Assembly (NCBI RefSeq): GCF_001049495.1
Contig: NZ_CDWI01000008.1
Coordinates: 124,001-188,000 of the forward strand
DNA: 64,000 nt
Direction: 5' to 3'
Source of the DNA: Microbacterium sp. 3J1
GTDB lineage: Bacteria; Actinomycetota; Actinomycetes; Actinomycetales; Microbacteriaceae
In this document: piece after piece, positions 1 to 8,484 of the stretch
Position numbering within the stretch: the first letter of the stretch is position 1
How the letters are laid out: the number at the start of each line of letters is the position of its first letter
Notes under the pieces: generated by a model
What the model was told of the DNA's origin: nothing
What the model saw: the letters and a program-made list of their open reading frames with translations, nothing else
The model's database searches: none
Made by a program: the position numbers and the translations under genes

Positions 1-390
1 GCGGTGGTGGCGCGGCTCACCCGCATCCTCGCCCGTCGGGTGCTGCAGGAGCAGTTCGTCACGGCCGCCCGCACCAGCGGCACGTCCGTGCTCGGCATCG
101 TCGTGCAGCACGTCCTGCCCAACATCGCCCCCACGCTCGCGGTCAGTCTGGCGCTGCAGTTCGGCGCCGCCGTGCTCGCCGAGGCGAGCCTGTCGTACCT
201 CGGACTCGGCGCTCCCCCGCCCAACGCCTCGTGGGGCCGGATGCTGCAGGAGGCGCAGGGGACCGTGCTGACCGCGCCCGTCGGAGCCATCGCCCCCGGC
301 ATCGCGATCATCGCGCTCGTGCTCGGGGTCAACTTCCTCGCCGACGGCCTGCGCGATCTCGCGGACCCGACCCGCAGGAGGAGCCGATGA
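1..390 (+). CDS. Peptide/nickel-type ABC transporter permease, C-terminal part
   Basis: The last 129 residues of an inner-membrane permease of the DppC/OppC (BPD_transp_1) family; the N-terminus lies outside the window. The cytoplasmic coupling loop is visible (ARTSGTSVLGIVVQHVLP), followed by a hydrophobic helix, the family-typical SLSYLGLGAPPP stretch and a final membrane helix. The stop codon overlaps the start of the next gene by 4 nt (ATGA), so this permease and the two following ATPases are translationally coupled and form one importer. The substrate (oligopeptide, dipeptide or nickel-type solute) cannot be told without the binding protein, which is not in the window. Confidence 0.88.
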   Translation, partial: AVVARLTRILARRVLQEQFVTAARTSGTSVLGIVVQHVLPNIAPTLAVSLALQFGAAVLAEASLSYLGLGAPPPNASWGRMLQEAQGTVLTAPVGAIAPGIAIIALVLGVNFLADGLRDLADPTRRRSR

Positions 391-1184
391 GCCTTCTCGA
401 CGTCACCGGTCTGGCCGTTCGCTCGCAATCCGGCCCTCTGGTGCGAGACGTGTCGTTCTCGCTGCAGCCCGGCGAGCGTCTCGGCGTGATCGGCGAATCC
501 GGATCCGGCAAGTCGCTCACCTCCCTCGCCGTCACCGGGCTGCTGCCCGACTCTCTCGTCGCCTCCGGGTCGGTGCTCCTCGACGGGCACCAGGTCGTCG
601 GCGCGCGGGATTCCGAGCTGCGCCCGCTCCGCGGCCCCGTCGCGCAGATCGTGTTCCAGGAGCCCCTGACCGCGCTCGACCCGTTGATGCGGGTCGGCAG
701 GCAGATCGCCGAGCCGCTGCGTCGGCACCTCGGTCTGCGGGGGGCGGAGCTGCGGTCCGCTGTCGCCGCGGCGCTCGACGAGGTCTCCCTCGCCGAGCCG
801 CGCATCGCGCGCGCGTACCCGCATGAGCTCTCGGGCGGTCAGCGGCAGCGCGTGGCGATCGCGATCGCCCTCGCCGCCCGGCCGCAGCTGCTCATCGCGG
901 ACGAACCGACGACCGCCCTCGACGTCACCGTGCAGGATGCCGTGCTCACCCTGGTCGAGCGACTCGTCGCCGAGCGCGGCATGGCGCTGCTGTTCATCAG
1001 CCACGACCTCGCCGTCGTGTCGCGCATGGTCGACCGCATCGTCGTGCTGCGTGAGGGACTCGTCGTCGAAGAGGGAGCGGTCGCGCAGGTGCTGCGGAAC
1101 CCGGTGGAGCCGTACACGCGGATGCTGGTCGACAGCGCGCGTGCGCTCGACGCGTTCCTCGATGCGAAGGAGGCCGGGGCATGA
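387..1184 (+). CDS. Peptide-type ABC transporter ATP-binding protein (DppD/OppD-like)
   Basis: 265-residue ATPase that powers the peptide-type importer. Walker A GESGSGKS at 36-43, signature LSGGQ at 148-152, Walker B LLIADEP at 168-174 and the switch histidine (FISHD) at about 206 are all intact. It is shorter than classical DppD (about 320-330), with the usual iron-sulphur-like C-terminal extension missing. The ATG at 387 was chosen because it overlaps the permease stop (ATGA); the longer reading from 231 is out-of-frame shadow of the permease. Its own stop overlaps the next ATPase start by 4 nt. Confidence 0.9.
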   Translation: MSLLDVTGLAVRSQSGPLVRDVSFSLQPGERLGVIGESGSGKSLTSLAVTGLLPDSLVASGSVLLDGHQVVGARDSELRPLRGPVAQIVFQEPLTALDPLMRVGRQIAEPLRRHLGLRGAELRSAVAAALDEVSLAEPRIARAYPHELSGGQRQRVAIAIALAARPQLLIADEPTTALDVTVQDAVLTLVERLVAERGMALLFISHDLAVVSRMVDRIVVLREGLVVEEGAVAQVLRNPVEPYTRMLVDSARALDAFLDAKEAGA

Positions 1185-1957
1185 GCCTTCTCGAACTGCG
1201 CGCCGCCGGCTTCTCGTATGGATCGCGCCGGGTGCTCGACGACGTCTCGCTGACCCTCGACGAGGGCGAGTCGCTCGGCCTCGTGGGTGAGTCCGGCGCC
1301 GGCAAGTCCACGATCCTGCGCCTGTTGCTGGGGCTCTCGGCACCTCGCGACGGCCAGGTGCTGTTCGACGGCGAGCCTCTGAGCACCGGGACGCTGAGCG
1401 TGTCGAAGCGCCGTGCGCAGATGCGCCGATTCCGGGCGAGTGTGCAGCCGGTGTTCCAGGATCCGTACTCGTCGCTCGACCCGAGGCAGCGCATCGATCG
1501 CATCATCGGAGAGCCCCTGCGCTCGCTGCGCCTGGCATCCGGCGCCGACGCCCAGCGCCGCATCGCCGAGGCGCTCGAATCCGTCGGGCTCCCGACCGAC
1601 ACCGCCCGCCGGTATCCGCACGAGTTCTCGGGCGGACAGCGGCAGCGCATCGCCATCGCGCGGGCTGTCGTCTCGCGGCCTCGGGTGCTGCTCGCCGACG
1701 AGCCGGTGAGCGCCCTCGACGTCACCACGCGGGTGCAGGTGCTCGAGCTGCTCGACCGCCTCCGCCGCGAGAACGGCCTCTCGCTCGTGATGGTGTCGCA
1801 CGACCTCACCGCGATCGCGTCGGCCTGTGACCGCACGGTCGTGCTCAAGGACGGCCGTGTCGTCGAGCAGGGCGCTACGGCATCCGTCCTGCACGCCCCG
1901 CACGACCCCTACACGCGGGCGCTGGTCGACGCGGTTCCGCGGCTGCCCCGCCCCTGA
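1181..1957 (+). CDS. Peptide-type ABC transporter ATP-binding protein (DppF/OppF-like)
   Basis: Second ATPase of the importer, 258 residues. Walker A GESGAGKS at 36-43, signature FSGGQ at 149-153, Walker B VLLADEP at 169-175, and a VSHD H-loop near 207. The N-terminus MSLLELRAAG resembles MSLLDVTGLA of the preceding gene, consistent with an old duplication. Coupled to the upstream gene through an ATGA overlap. It is the last gene of the operon: a large inverted repeat at 1981-2027 follows, and the next gene runs the opposite way. Confidence 0.9.
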   Translation: MSLLELRAAGFSYGSRRVLDDVSLTLDEGESLGLVGESGAGKSTILRLLLGLSAPRDGQVLFDGEPLSTGTLSVSKRRAQMRRFRASVQPVFQDPYSSLDPRQRIDRIIGEPLRSLRLASGADAQRRIAEALESVGLPTDTARRYPHEFSGGQRQRIAIARAVVSRPRVLLADEPVSALDVTTRVQVLELLDRLRRENGLSLVMVSHDLTAIASACDRTVVLKDGRVVEQGATASVLHAPHDPYTRALVDAVPRLPRP

Positions 1958-1980
1958 CATCGTTCCGAATCGCGGACGAA

Positions 1981-2027
1981 GCCCCGTTCTGCACACGTTC
2001 CGGTGCAGAACGTGTGCACGACGGGGC
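1981..2027. repeat. Long inverted repeat between convergent genes; likely bidirectional terminator or regulator site
   Basis: GCCCCGT (1981-1987) pairs with ACGGGGC (2021-2027) and GCACACGTTC (1991-2000) pairs with GAACGTGTGC (2009-2018), leaving only three unpaired bases per side and a short loop. There is no T-run on either side, so it is not a textbook intrinsic terminator. The decamer GTGCAGAACG occurs three times here: inverted at 1985-1994, direct at 2003-2012 and again at 2033-2042. Confidence 0.6.
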
Positions 2028-2065
2028 GAGGTGTGCAGAACGGGCGGCGGGCTCCCCTCGGGTCG

Positions 2066-3403
2066 TCAGCCCGCCTCGATCCGTTCGATCCGGGCGACGA
2101 GTCCCGCCCGCTTCGGCGAGCGCGCAGGAAGCATCTCGAGCGCGAGGCGGAGCGCCTCGGCATCCCCCTGACCCTCGGGGATGTCCGCGTAGGTGAGCAG
2201 CACGTCGAGGCTCGCCTCCGACAGCATGGCCTCTCGGAGGGCTCCCCGCACGACGGCGCGGAACTCCTCGACCCCGGGCGACGTCGACTCCGGAAGCACG
2301 GGACCCCGGTAGGCGGTGAGCGCGACGCGGTGGGCGCCTCTGTCGAGCAGCGACAGGACGTCGTGCGCATCCGTCTCCAGAACGACGGGCAGGCGGTAGG
2401 GACGCGACTCGGGGACCAGACCGGGCGCATGCTTCTCGAGCACCTTCCGCAGACGCACCATCTCCGGTCGCAGGGTGTCAGGAGAGGCGTCGGATCCGTA
2501 GACGAGCTCGCTCAGCCGCTCGGCCGAGAGACCCTGCCGGTGCACGGCGAGCATGAGCAGGATCGCCGCGTGCCGGGCGCCGAGCTCGATGATCGACTCC
2601 TCCAGCTCCGTCTCGATCTCGAGTCGCGCCCTGTCGCGTCCGAGCACGTGGAGCGTGGCCCTGGTCGTCGGCTTCGCTCTCGAGGAGAACGTGGTCGGGC
2701 GCGTGACCTCGCTGCGCGCCCGCAGCCGGGCGACCATCAGCTCGGACTCGACCGCGCGAGCGGTGGCGTCGACGAGCAGGCGGGCCTGGGTCGACACGAC
2801 CTCGTCTCCCCCGGTGATGTCGATGACCCCGAGCACCCGCCGACTCTCGGGGTCATGGACCGGCGCAGCCGTGCACGACCACGGATGCACGAGCCGGTTG
2901 TAGTGCTCGGCGCCGCGGATCTGCACGGTGCGGTCCAGGGTGAGCGCGGTTCCCGGGGCGGTGGTGCCGACGGCATCCTCCGCCCAGTTGGCGCCGGCGA
3001 CGAAGCCCATGCCGTCGGTGAGCGACTGCAGCTGCCGGTCGCCCTCGATCCACAGCAGCCGGCCCGCCTGATCGCCCACTGCGATGACGACTCCCGAGTC
3101 CTCGGCTTCTCCCGGCAGCAGCAGTGCGCGGATCATGTCCATCGCGGATGCGAGCGGATGCGCGCGTCGATACTCCTCGAGTTCCTCGCTGACGAGTTCG
3201 AGCCGGGGTGCGCCTTCGGGCCCGACCCGGCCCTGCCACGATCTCACCCACGACTCGCGCACCAGCGGTCGCACCTGCGCCAGGCGGTGGTCGTCGAGGT
3301 TGCCGGCGATGAGCTCTTCGTGCGCGCGCTCGATGAGGAGCCGGGATGCCTCCGAATGGCTGTCTTCCTGCACCTGCCACGACGCGACCACAGCGTCTCC
3401 CAT
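2066..3403 (-). CDS. GAF-domain transcriptional regulator
   Basis: 445 residues. The N-terminal half (about 80-230) resembles the GAF sensor part of actinobacterial AcoR-like regulators: it has the typical run LLPGEAEDSGVVIAVGDQAG and the GANWAEDAVGTTAPGTAL region. There is no AAA+ sigma-54 activator domain; instead residues about 270-330 (GARHAAILLMLAVHRQGLS... TLRPEMVRLRKVL) look like a winged-helix/OmpR-type DNA-binding segment. In related genomes such proteins often regulate alcohol or aldehyde metabolism, but no such target is adjacent here. Convergent with the peptide ABC operon and divergent from the padR operon. Ligand unknown. Confidence 0.75.
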   Translation of the reverse strand: MGDAVVASWQVQEDSHSEASRLLIERAHEELIAGNLDDHRLAQVRPLVRESWVRSWQGRVGPEGAPRLELVSEELEEYRRAHPLASAMDMIRALLLPGEAEDSGVVIAVGDQAGRLLWIEGDRQLQSLTDGMGFVAGANWAEDAVGTTAPGTALTLDRTVQIRGAEHYNRLVHPWSCTAAPVHDPESRRVLGVIDITGGDEVVSTQARLLVDATARAVESELMVARLRARSEVTRPTTFSSRAKPTTRATLHVLGRDRARLEIETELEESIIELGARHAAILLMLAVHRQGLSAERLSELVYGSDASPDTLRPEMVRLRKVLEKHAPGLVPESRPYRLPVVLETDAHDVLSLLDRGAHRVALTAYRGPVLPESTSPGVEEFRAVVRGALREAMLSEASLDVLLTYADIPEGQGDAEALRLALEMLPARSPKRAGLVARIERIEAG

Positions 3404-3524
3404 CGTCTTCGGTGGAGCGTGGTCTCAGTGTACGAGCCGGGTGCAGCGGCCGACAGGGCGGTATATCGGTTCCCGCACAGGGTGTGCGCGAACCGGATGC
3501 CACGCCGCACCCACGCCTCGCGCA

Positions 3525-3555
3525 CTACTGTGTACTGCGTGGTAGTGTGCACTGC
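3525..3555. promoter_or_regulatory. Tandem operator-like repeat upstream of padR-type gene
   Basis: Two 14-bp near-identical units, CTACTGTGTACTGC (3525-3538) and GTAGTGTGCACTGC (3542-3555), are repeated at 17-bp spacing just before the ribosome binding site of the PadR gene. Each unit has short dyad arms (for example AGTG..CACT). Placement and the autoregulatory habit of PadR repressors suggest that this is its own operator; TAGTGT at 3543 could also act as a -10 box. Confidence 0.5.
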
Positions 3556-3570
3556 ATCGAAGGAGGTCCT

Positions 3571-3924
3571 ATGGACACCACTCAACTGCTCAAGGGCGTG
3601 CTCGACGTGGCGGTGCTCGCGGTGCTGCGCACGGAGGACGGATACGGCTACGACATCGTGCGCCGCCTGAGGGATGCCGGACTCGGCGACGTCGGCGACG
3701 CCTCGGTGTACGGCACTCTGCGACGCCTCTATGCCGCGGGCAGCCTCTCGAGCTACGTCGTCCCCTCTGAGGGCGGCCCCCATCGCAAGTACTACGCGAT
3801 CAACCCTCAGGGTCGGACGGCCCTGGAGTCGCAGACCGTCACCTGGCTGGACTTCGCCGGCGCGATGTCCTCCCTCCTCACCGACGACGGCGCCGGCGCA
3901 TCCTCGAACGGAGAGAACTCATGA
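3571..3924 (+). CDS. PadR-family transcriptional regulator
   Basis: 117-residue winged-helix regulator. The PadR signature is clear: LLKGVLDVAVLAVLRTEDGYGYDIVRRL for helices 1-2 (shown in pieces: GYGYDIVRRL), then ASVYGTLRRLYAAG recognition helix and the wing GGPHRKYYAINPQGR. It starts at the ATG at 3571, which is preceded by a near-perfect Shine-Dalgarno AAGGAGGT at 3560-3567; the longer upstream reading has none. Its stop overlaps the next start (ATGA), the classical arrangement of a PadR gene followed by a HAAS-domain membrane protein. A tandem repeat upstream is its probable operator. Confidence 0.9.
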   Translation: MDTTQLLKGVLDVAVLAVLRTEDGYGYDIVRRLRDAGLGDVGDASVYGTLRRLYAAGSLSSYVVPSEGGPHRKYYAINPQGRTALESQTVTWLDFAGAMSSLLTDDGAGASSNGENS

Positions 3925-4994
3925 ACGACACCGACGTCTCGATCGACGAGCGGATCCGCTCGTTCGCCGCCGCCGTGCGCACGCACCTAGACGATCTTCC
4001 CGATGACGAGCTCGACGAGATCGTGGGCGGGCTGAGCGCCGACCTCGCCGATCAGGCCGCGGACAACGACGGCGTCCTCGAACTCGGCGACCCCGAGGCG
4101 TACGCCGACGAGCTGAGGTCGGCGGCGGGTCTGCCTCCGCGCGAGGAGGTCATCCATCGGCGGCGCCTGCGCGAGCGACTCCGTGCCGGGCGGACGCGTG
4201 TCGTCGACGGCATCCGTCGCAGCTCCATCGGCGCATGGGTGCTCGATCTGCTGCTCGCGCTGCGGCCCGTGTGGTGGGTGCTGCGCGGCATCGGCCTGTA
4301 TGCGGCGCTGGCGGCGCTCATCGCGTACCTCCCACCCTTCCCCTATCCGCCGTTCCAGTCCTACGGGATGTGGGAGATGCCCTCCTCGCCGCTGCACTGG
4401 CTCGCGCTGCTGGGCTTCGTGGTGGTCAGCGTGCAATGGGGACGCGACCGGTGGCTGCCGAGGAATCCGCTGCGCCACGTGCGCACCGTCGCCGGGATCC
4501 TGGCCGTGCTGGTGCTCCCGGGCATCGTCACCTCGCTGCTGACTCCGCGCGTCGAGCACGTCTACACGTCCGATCCCGTCGGCGTCGCGGGTCTGGCGCT
4601 CGACGGCGTGCAGATCAACAACATCTTCGCCTTCGACGCCGACGGGAACCCGATCGAGCGCGTGCAGCTCTTCACCGGGAAGGGCACGCCGCTGGACCTG
4701 TACGGAACGGGCGGAGGGCAGGTCATGTACACCGAGGACGGCGAGGCGCTGCAGTTCGGGTCGCAGGACAACGGTCAGCTGACGACCATCCCGTCGGAGG
4801 ACTACCGAGGCAAGCCCGTGTGGAACATCTACCCTCTCGACGAGGCCGAGTGGGACCCGATGACCGGTCAGCCCGACCTGTCGACGACCAAGCATCCCGC
4901 CCCGCCGTTCCTGAAGGCGCCGAGCATCGATGCGGCGAGCGCGACACCGACTCCGACGCCCGACCCGCAGCCGACCCCCACCCCCGCACCCTGA
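3921..4994 (+). CDS. HAAS-domain (DUF1700-like) membrane protein
   Basis: 357 residues. The N-terminus (about 8-75) carries a HAAS-like helical domain: repeated acidic/Leu pattern LDDLPDDELDEIVGGL and LGDPEAYADELRSAAGLP. Three hydrophobic segments follow (about 105-140, 155-172, 188-208), then an extracytoplasmic C-terminal domain rich in acidic residues and a Pro/Thr tail (ATPTPTPDPQPTPTPAP) typical of an exposed linker. HAAS proteins are usually encoded after PadR genes and are thought to be membrane effectors regulated by them. Function unknown. Confidence 0.8.
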   Translation: MNDTDVSIDERIRSFAAAVRTHLDDLPDDELDEIVGGLSADLADQAADNDGVLELGDPEAYADELRSAAGLPPREEVIHRRRLRERLRAGRTRVVDGIRRSSIGAWVLDLLLALRPVWWVLRGIGLYAALAALIAYLPPFPYPPFQSYGMWEMPSSPLHWLALLGFVVVSVQWGRDRWLPRNPLRHVRTVAGILAVLVLPGIVTSLLTPRVEHVYTSDPVGVAGLALDGVQINNIFAFDADGNPIERVQLFTGKGTPLDLYGTGGGQVMYTEDGEALQFGSQDNGQLTTIPSEDYRGKPVWNIYPLDEAEWDPMTGQPDLSTTKHPAPPFLKAPSIDAASATPTPTPDPQPTPTPAP

Positions 4995-5003
4995 GGACGC
5001 GAT

Positions 5004-5123
5004 ATGAGCGAGCGCATCATCTCGATCGACATCACCCACCTCGTGCAGGCGGCCCTCGGGCAGGCGGCCCTGGGGCAGCTGGCCCCGGGGCAGGCGGCTG
5101 GGGCGGACGAATCGGAGGAGTGA
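5004..5123 (+). CDS. 39-residue repeat peptide, third gene of the padR operon (candidate)
   Basis: Short ORF starting 9 nt after the HAAS-gene stop, with GAGGA just upstream of the ATG. It begins MSERIISIDITHLVQAALGQ and continues with three more Gly-Gln units (AALGQLAPGQAAGADESEE). The underlying DNA repeats GGGCAGGCGGCC-like units. The N-terminal SERIISIDITHLV is ordinary protein sequence rather than frame noise, and the ORF stops 22 nt before the convergent cca stop. Function unknown; it could be an amphipathic regulatory peptide or a decayed gene end. Confidence 0.45.
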   Translation: MSERIISIDITHLVQAALGQAALGQLAPGQAAGADESEE

Positions 5124-5145
5124 CGAGCCCCAGAGGTGACCCGGC

Positions 5146-6573
5146 TCAGGCCCGAGCGGCCCACCACTCCCGCAGGCGCTGTTCGGCGGCATCCGGCCCG
5201 ATGACGCCCTCGTCGAGACGCAGCTCGAGCAGGAAGCGATACGCCTCGCCGACCTCGCGACCGGGAGCGATGCCGAGGATCGTCTGGATCTGGTTGCCGT
5301 CGAGCTCGGGGCGGATCGAGTCGAGCTCCTCCTGCTCGCGCAGCGTCGCGATGCGCGACTCGATGTCGTCGTACGCGCTCGCCAGCCGCGCCGCCTTGCG
5401 CTTGTTGCGCGTCGTCACGTCGGCGCGGGTGAGGATGTGCAGCCGCTCGAGCTCGTCGCCGGCGTCGCGCACGTAGCGCCGCACCGCGGCATCCGTCCAG
5501 GCGCCCTCGGCGTATCCGAAGAAGCGCAGATGCAGCTCGATGAGCTTGGCCACGGCATCCGTCGTCGCGGAGTCGAAGCGCAGGGCCTGCAGGCGCTTGC
5601 GGGCCATGCGCGATCCGACGACGTCGTGGTGGTGGAACGAGACCGCTCCGCCGTCCTCGAGCTTGCGCGTGCGCGGCTTGCCGATGTCGTGCAGCAGGGC
5701 CGCGATGCGCAGGGCGACGTCGGGCGCAGCGCCCGGCTGGCGCGACCGCTCGAGCCCGATGGCCTGGCTGAGCACGGTCAGCGAGTGCTCGTAGACGTCC
5801 TTGTGGTGGTGATGCTCGTCGACCTCGAGACGCAGCGCACTGACCTCCGGGAGGAACTCCTCGATCAGGCCCGTGTCGACCAGCACGCGGATGCCGCGCA
5901 CCGGATCGTCCGTCTGCATCAGGCGCACGAGCTCCGACTGCACACGCTCGGGACTGACGATCGCGAGGGTGCCGCGCAGCTGCTCGATCGCCGCCGACGT
6001 CGCGTCCTCGATACGGAAGGCGAGCTGCGCGCTGAATCGCGCACCGCGCAGCATGCGTAGCGGGTCGTCCCCGAACGACACCTGCGGATCGGTCGGGGTG
6101 CGGAGGACTCCCGCGACGAGGTCCTCGACGCCGCCGGTGGGGTCGACGAGCGTCACTGCGGGCACGCGCAGCGCCATCGCGTTCACGGTGAAGTCCCGTC
6201 GCGTCAGGTCGCCCTCGATCGTGTCCCCGAACTCGACCGTCGGCTTGCGTGTCGTGCCGTCATAGCTGTCGGCGCGGTAGGTCGTGATCTCCACCTGCTC
6301 GCCCTGCACGCGAGCACCGATCGTGCCGAACGCGCGACCGATGTCCCAGTGGGCGGTCGCGATCGGCTTCACGATGCGCAGGATGTCGTCGGGCAGCGCG
6401 TCGGTGGTGAAGTCGAGGTCATGCGTCGGCCGACCCAGCAGCGCGTCGCGCACCGGACCCCCGACGACGGCGAGGTCGAAGCCCGCCGCGGCGAAGGCAT
6501 CAGCGAGGGTGCGGACGACCGGATCCTCGGCGAGCGCCCCGAGACGGGAGAGGCCTTCGGCCATGTTGAGCAT
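5146..6573 (-). CDS. cca: CCA tRNA nucleotidyltransferase
   Basis: 475 residues. Adds or repairs the 3'-CCA end of tRNAs using CTP and ATP. Poly(A)-polymerase-like head domain: VVGGPVRDALLGRPTHDLDF (nucleotidyl-transfer GG and DLD metal-binding motif) at about 37-56, then RRDFTVNAMAL near 130. An HD domain follows (HHHHKDVYEHSL, ALLHDIGKPRTRK). The first ATG at 6573 is preceded by a TACGCT box 7 nt away (6581-6586), suggesting a leaderless transcript; a second ATG lies at 6564. It sits beside murJ and the origin cluster as in other Microbacteriaceae. Confidence 0.95.
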   Translation of the reverse strand: MLNMAEGLSRLGALAEDPVVRTLADAFAAAGFDLAVVGGPVRDALLGRPTHDLDFTTDALPDDILRIVKPIATAHWDIGRAFGTIGARVQGEQVEITTYRADSYDGTTRKPTVEFGDTIEGDLTRRDFTVNAMALRVPAVTLVDPTGGVEDLVAGVLRTPTDPQVSFGDDPLRMLRGARFSAQLAFRIEDATSAAIEQLRGTLAIVSPERVQSELVRLMQTDDPVRGIRVLVDTGLIEEFLPEVSALRLEVDEHHHHKDVYEHSLTVLSQAIGLERSRQPGAAPDVALRIAALLHDIGKPRTRKLEDGGAVSFHHHDVVGSRMARKRLQALRFDSATTDAVAKLIELHLRFFGYAEGAWTDAAVRRYVRDAGDELERLHILTRADVTTRNKRKAARLASAYDDIESRIATLREQEELDSIRPELDGNQIQTILGIAPGREVGEAYRFLLELRLDEGVIGPDAAEQRLREWWAARA

Positions 6574-6689
6574 GGGTTCCAGCGTACCCGGGGCACGATG
6601 CCGACCCTCGGCGGGGCTCTTCGGGGCACGGCGTCAGAGGTGCCGCGGGGGCGCGGCAGCGACCTGGTGCGCCCGGCCCGGCGCCGCCC

Positions 6690-6695
6690 TAGGAT
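6690..6695 (+). promoter_or_regulatory. -10 box TAGGAT, leaderless start of phospholipase C-like gene
   Basis: TAGGAT ends 6 nt before the ATG at 6702, placing the transcription start at or next to the start codon. No Shine-Dalgarno is present in the 20 nt upstream. Confidence 0.55.
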
Positions 6696-6701
6696 CGCCC
6701 C

Positions 6702-8459
6702 ATGAGCGAAGACGAGTCCCCCGGCGTTCCGGACACCTCGCGCCGCGGGTTCCTCAAGATGGGCGGTGCGGCCCTCGCCGGAGCCGTGATCGGCGGCGTC
6801 GGCGGCGCGGCCATCGGCGCCACGGTCGCAGCCGGCGGCCGCGACGGCTTCACGTCTGATCCCGACCCGTTCGCCGCACTGACGCCGCGCAGCGAGCCGG
6901 GGTTCGACCACATCGTCGTCGTGATGGGCGAGAACCGGTCCTTCGACAACCTGCTCGGCTACCTGTATTCGACGGACACGCTGCCGGCGGGCGAGAAGTT
7001 CGAGGGCCTCGCGTTCGGCACGCACAGCAACACGGCATCCGACGGCACGACCGTCGACGCGCACGTGTACCGGGGCGACACCGACCGGATCATGAGCTAC
7101 CCCGACCCGGATCCCGGCGAGGAGTATCCGCACGTCAACACCCAGATCTTCGGCACCGTCGACCCGAAGGGCAACGCCGACCTCTTCGCCGAGCAGATGA
7201 CGGCCCCCTTCAACGCTCCGACGAACGGCGAGAAGGCGACGATGTCGGGGTTCCTCGAGGACTACATCATCAACTTCCGTCGCCTGAAGGGCGGCACTGC
7301 GCCGAAGCCCGAGGAGGCGGCGCACATCATGGGGTCGTTCTCCCCCGCGATGCTGCCCGTGCTCTCGACCCTCGCCGCGGAGTTCGCGGTGTTCGACCAC
7401 TGGTACGCGGCCGTGCCGTCTCAGACCTTCTGCAATCGCTCGTTCTTCCACGCCTCGACCTCGCACGGGTACGTCACGAATCAGGGGGGCGTCGGATTCC
7501 GGAAGTGGCTCGACGCGCCGGCCGCGCCGACGGTGTTCAACCGGCTCGAGGACAAGAAGCTCAGCTGGCGGATCTACATCGACAAGCTGCAGCTCGTCTC
7601 GTACACGGGGATGCTGCACGCCGCGGTGCTGGAGAAGTACTGGCGCACCGAGCACTTCGGCACCATGGAGGACTTCTATGCGGATGCGAAGAACGGCACG
7701 CTTCCGGCGTACGCGTTCATCGAGCCGCGCATGGTCTACGACCACAACGACTTCCACCCGCCGTTCGGATCACCGCGCGAGGGCGAGGTCGACGGTCAGG
7801 AGGTGTACGACAGCGCGATCTCCGACGTCAGGGCCGGCGATCGGCTCGTCCACGACATCTACGAGGCGGTGCGCACGAGCGCATCGCCGACGGGGTCCAA
7901 CGCCGTCAACACCCTGCTGCTCATCACGTTCGACGAGCACGGCGGATGCTACGACCACGTGCCGCCGCCGGCAGCGACACCGCCGACGAAGGACGCGCAG
8001 CCCGGAGAGATGGGCTTCACCTTCGACAGGCTCGGATGCCGGGTGCCGGCGATCGCGGTGTCGGCGTACACGAAGCGCGGCTCGATCATCCACGACGAGA
8101 TGCACCACGGCTCCGTCACCGCGACGCTGTCGAGGCTGCACGGGCTCGCGCCCCTGAACGATCGTGACCAGTCGGCCAACACGCTGTTCACCGTCGTCAA
8201 CCTGGACAAGCCGCGGCATCCTGCGGATTGGCCCGTGACGACTCCGGCCTATACGCCGCCCAACCCCGAGCGCTCGGAGCCCGCGCCCGGGAGTCCCGCG
8301 CAGCTGAAGCCCCTTACGCCCCCGGCGCGCGGCCTGCTCGGATTGCTGATCGCGAAGTACGGCCGACCCGAAGAGCCCGAGCCGCAGACGTTCGCCGACG
8401 CGTATCGCCTTCTTCACCAGCATGGAGAGGAGCTCTTCGGTCCTCCGAAGGGGTCCTGA
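6702..8459 (+). CDS. Tat-exported phospholipase C/acid phosphatase-family phosphoesterase
   Basis: 585 residues. The N-terminus has a twin-arginine signal (SRRGFLKMGGAALAGAVIGG, about 9-30). The mature part is the PF04185 phosphoesterase fold: HIVVVMGENRSFDNLLGYL contains the catalytic ENRSFD motif, and TFDEHGGCYDHVPPP is the conserved metal-binding stretch. Family members cleave phospholipids or other phosphomonoesters outside the membrane, often helping phosphate scavenging. Transcribed divergently from cca with about 130 bp between them. The exact substrate is not shown by the sequence. Confidence 0.88.
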   Translation: MSEDESPGVPDTSRRGFLKMGGAALAGAVIGGVGGAAIGATVAAGGRDGFTSDPDPFAALTPRSEPGFDHIVVVMGENRSFDNLLGYLYSTDTLPAGEKFEGLAFGTHSNTASDGTTVDAHVYRGDTDRIMSYPDPDPGEEYPHVNTQIFGTVDPKGNADLFAEQMTAPFNAPTNGEKATMSGFLEDYIINFRRLKGGTAPKPEEAAHIMGSFSPAMLPVLSTLAAEFAVFDHWYAAVPSQTFCNRSFFHASTSHGYVTNQGGVGFRKWLDAPAAPTVFNRLEDKKLSWRIYIDKLQLVSYTGMLHAAVLEKYWRTEHFGTMEDFYADAKNGTLPAYAFIEPRMVYDHNDFHPPFGSPREGEVDGQEVYDSAISDVRAGDRLVHDIYEAVRTSASPTGSNAVNTLLLITFDEHGGCYDHVPPPAATPPTKDAQPGEMGFTFDRLGCRVPAIAVSAYTKRGSIIHDEMHHGSVTATLSRLHGLAPLNDRDQSANTLFTVVNLDKPRHPADWPVTTPAYTPPNPERSEPAPGSPAQLKPLTPPARGLLGLLIAKYGRPEEPEPQTFADAYRLLHQHGEELFGPPKGS

Positions 8460-8472
8460 CGGCATCCGCTTC

Positions 8473-8478
8473 TAGGCT
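8473..8478 (+). promoter_or_regulatory. -10 box TAGGCT, leaderless start of ASCH gene
   Basis: TAGGCT ends exactly 6 nt before the ATG at 8485 and there is no purine-rich ribosome binding site between them. Confidence 0.55.
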
Positions 8479-8484
8479 GGGAAA

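Noticed and set aside
2003..3670. 555-codon plus-strand reading opposite the GAF regulator
   Set aside because: Composition is Arg/Gly/Gln-rich frame noise; the minus strand gives a coherent GAF protein.
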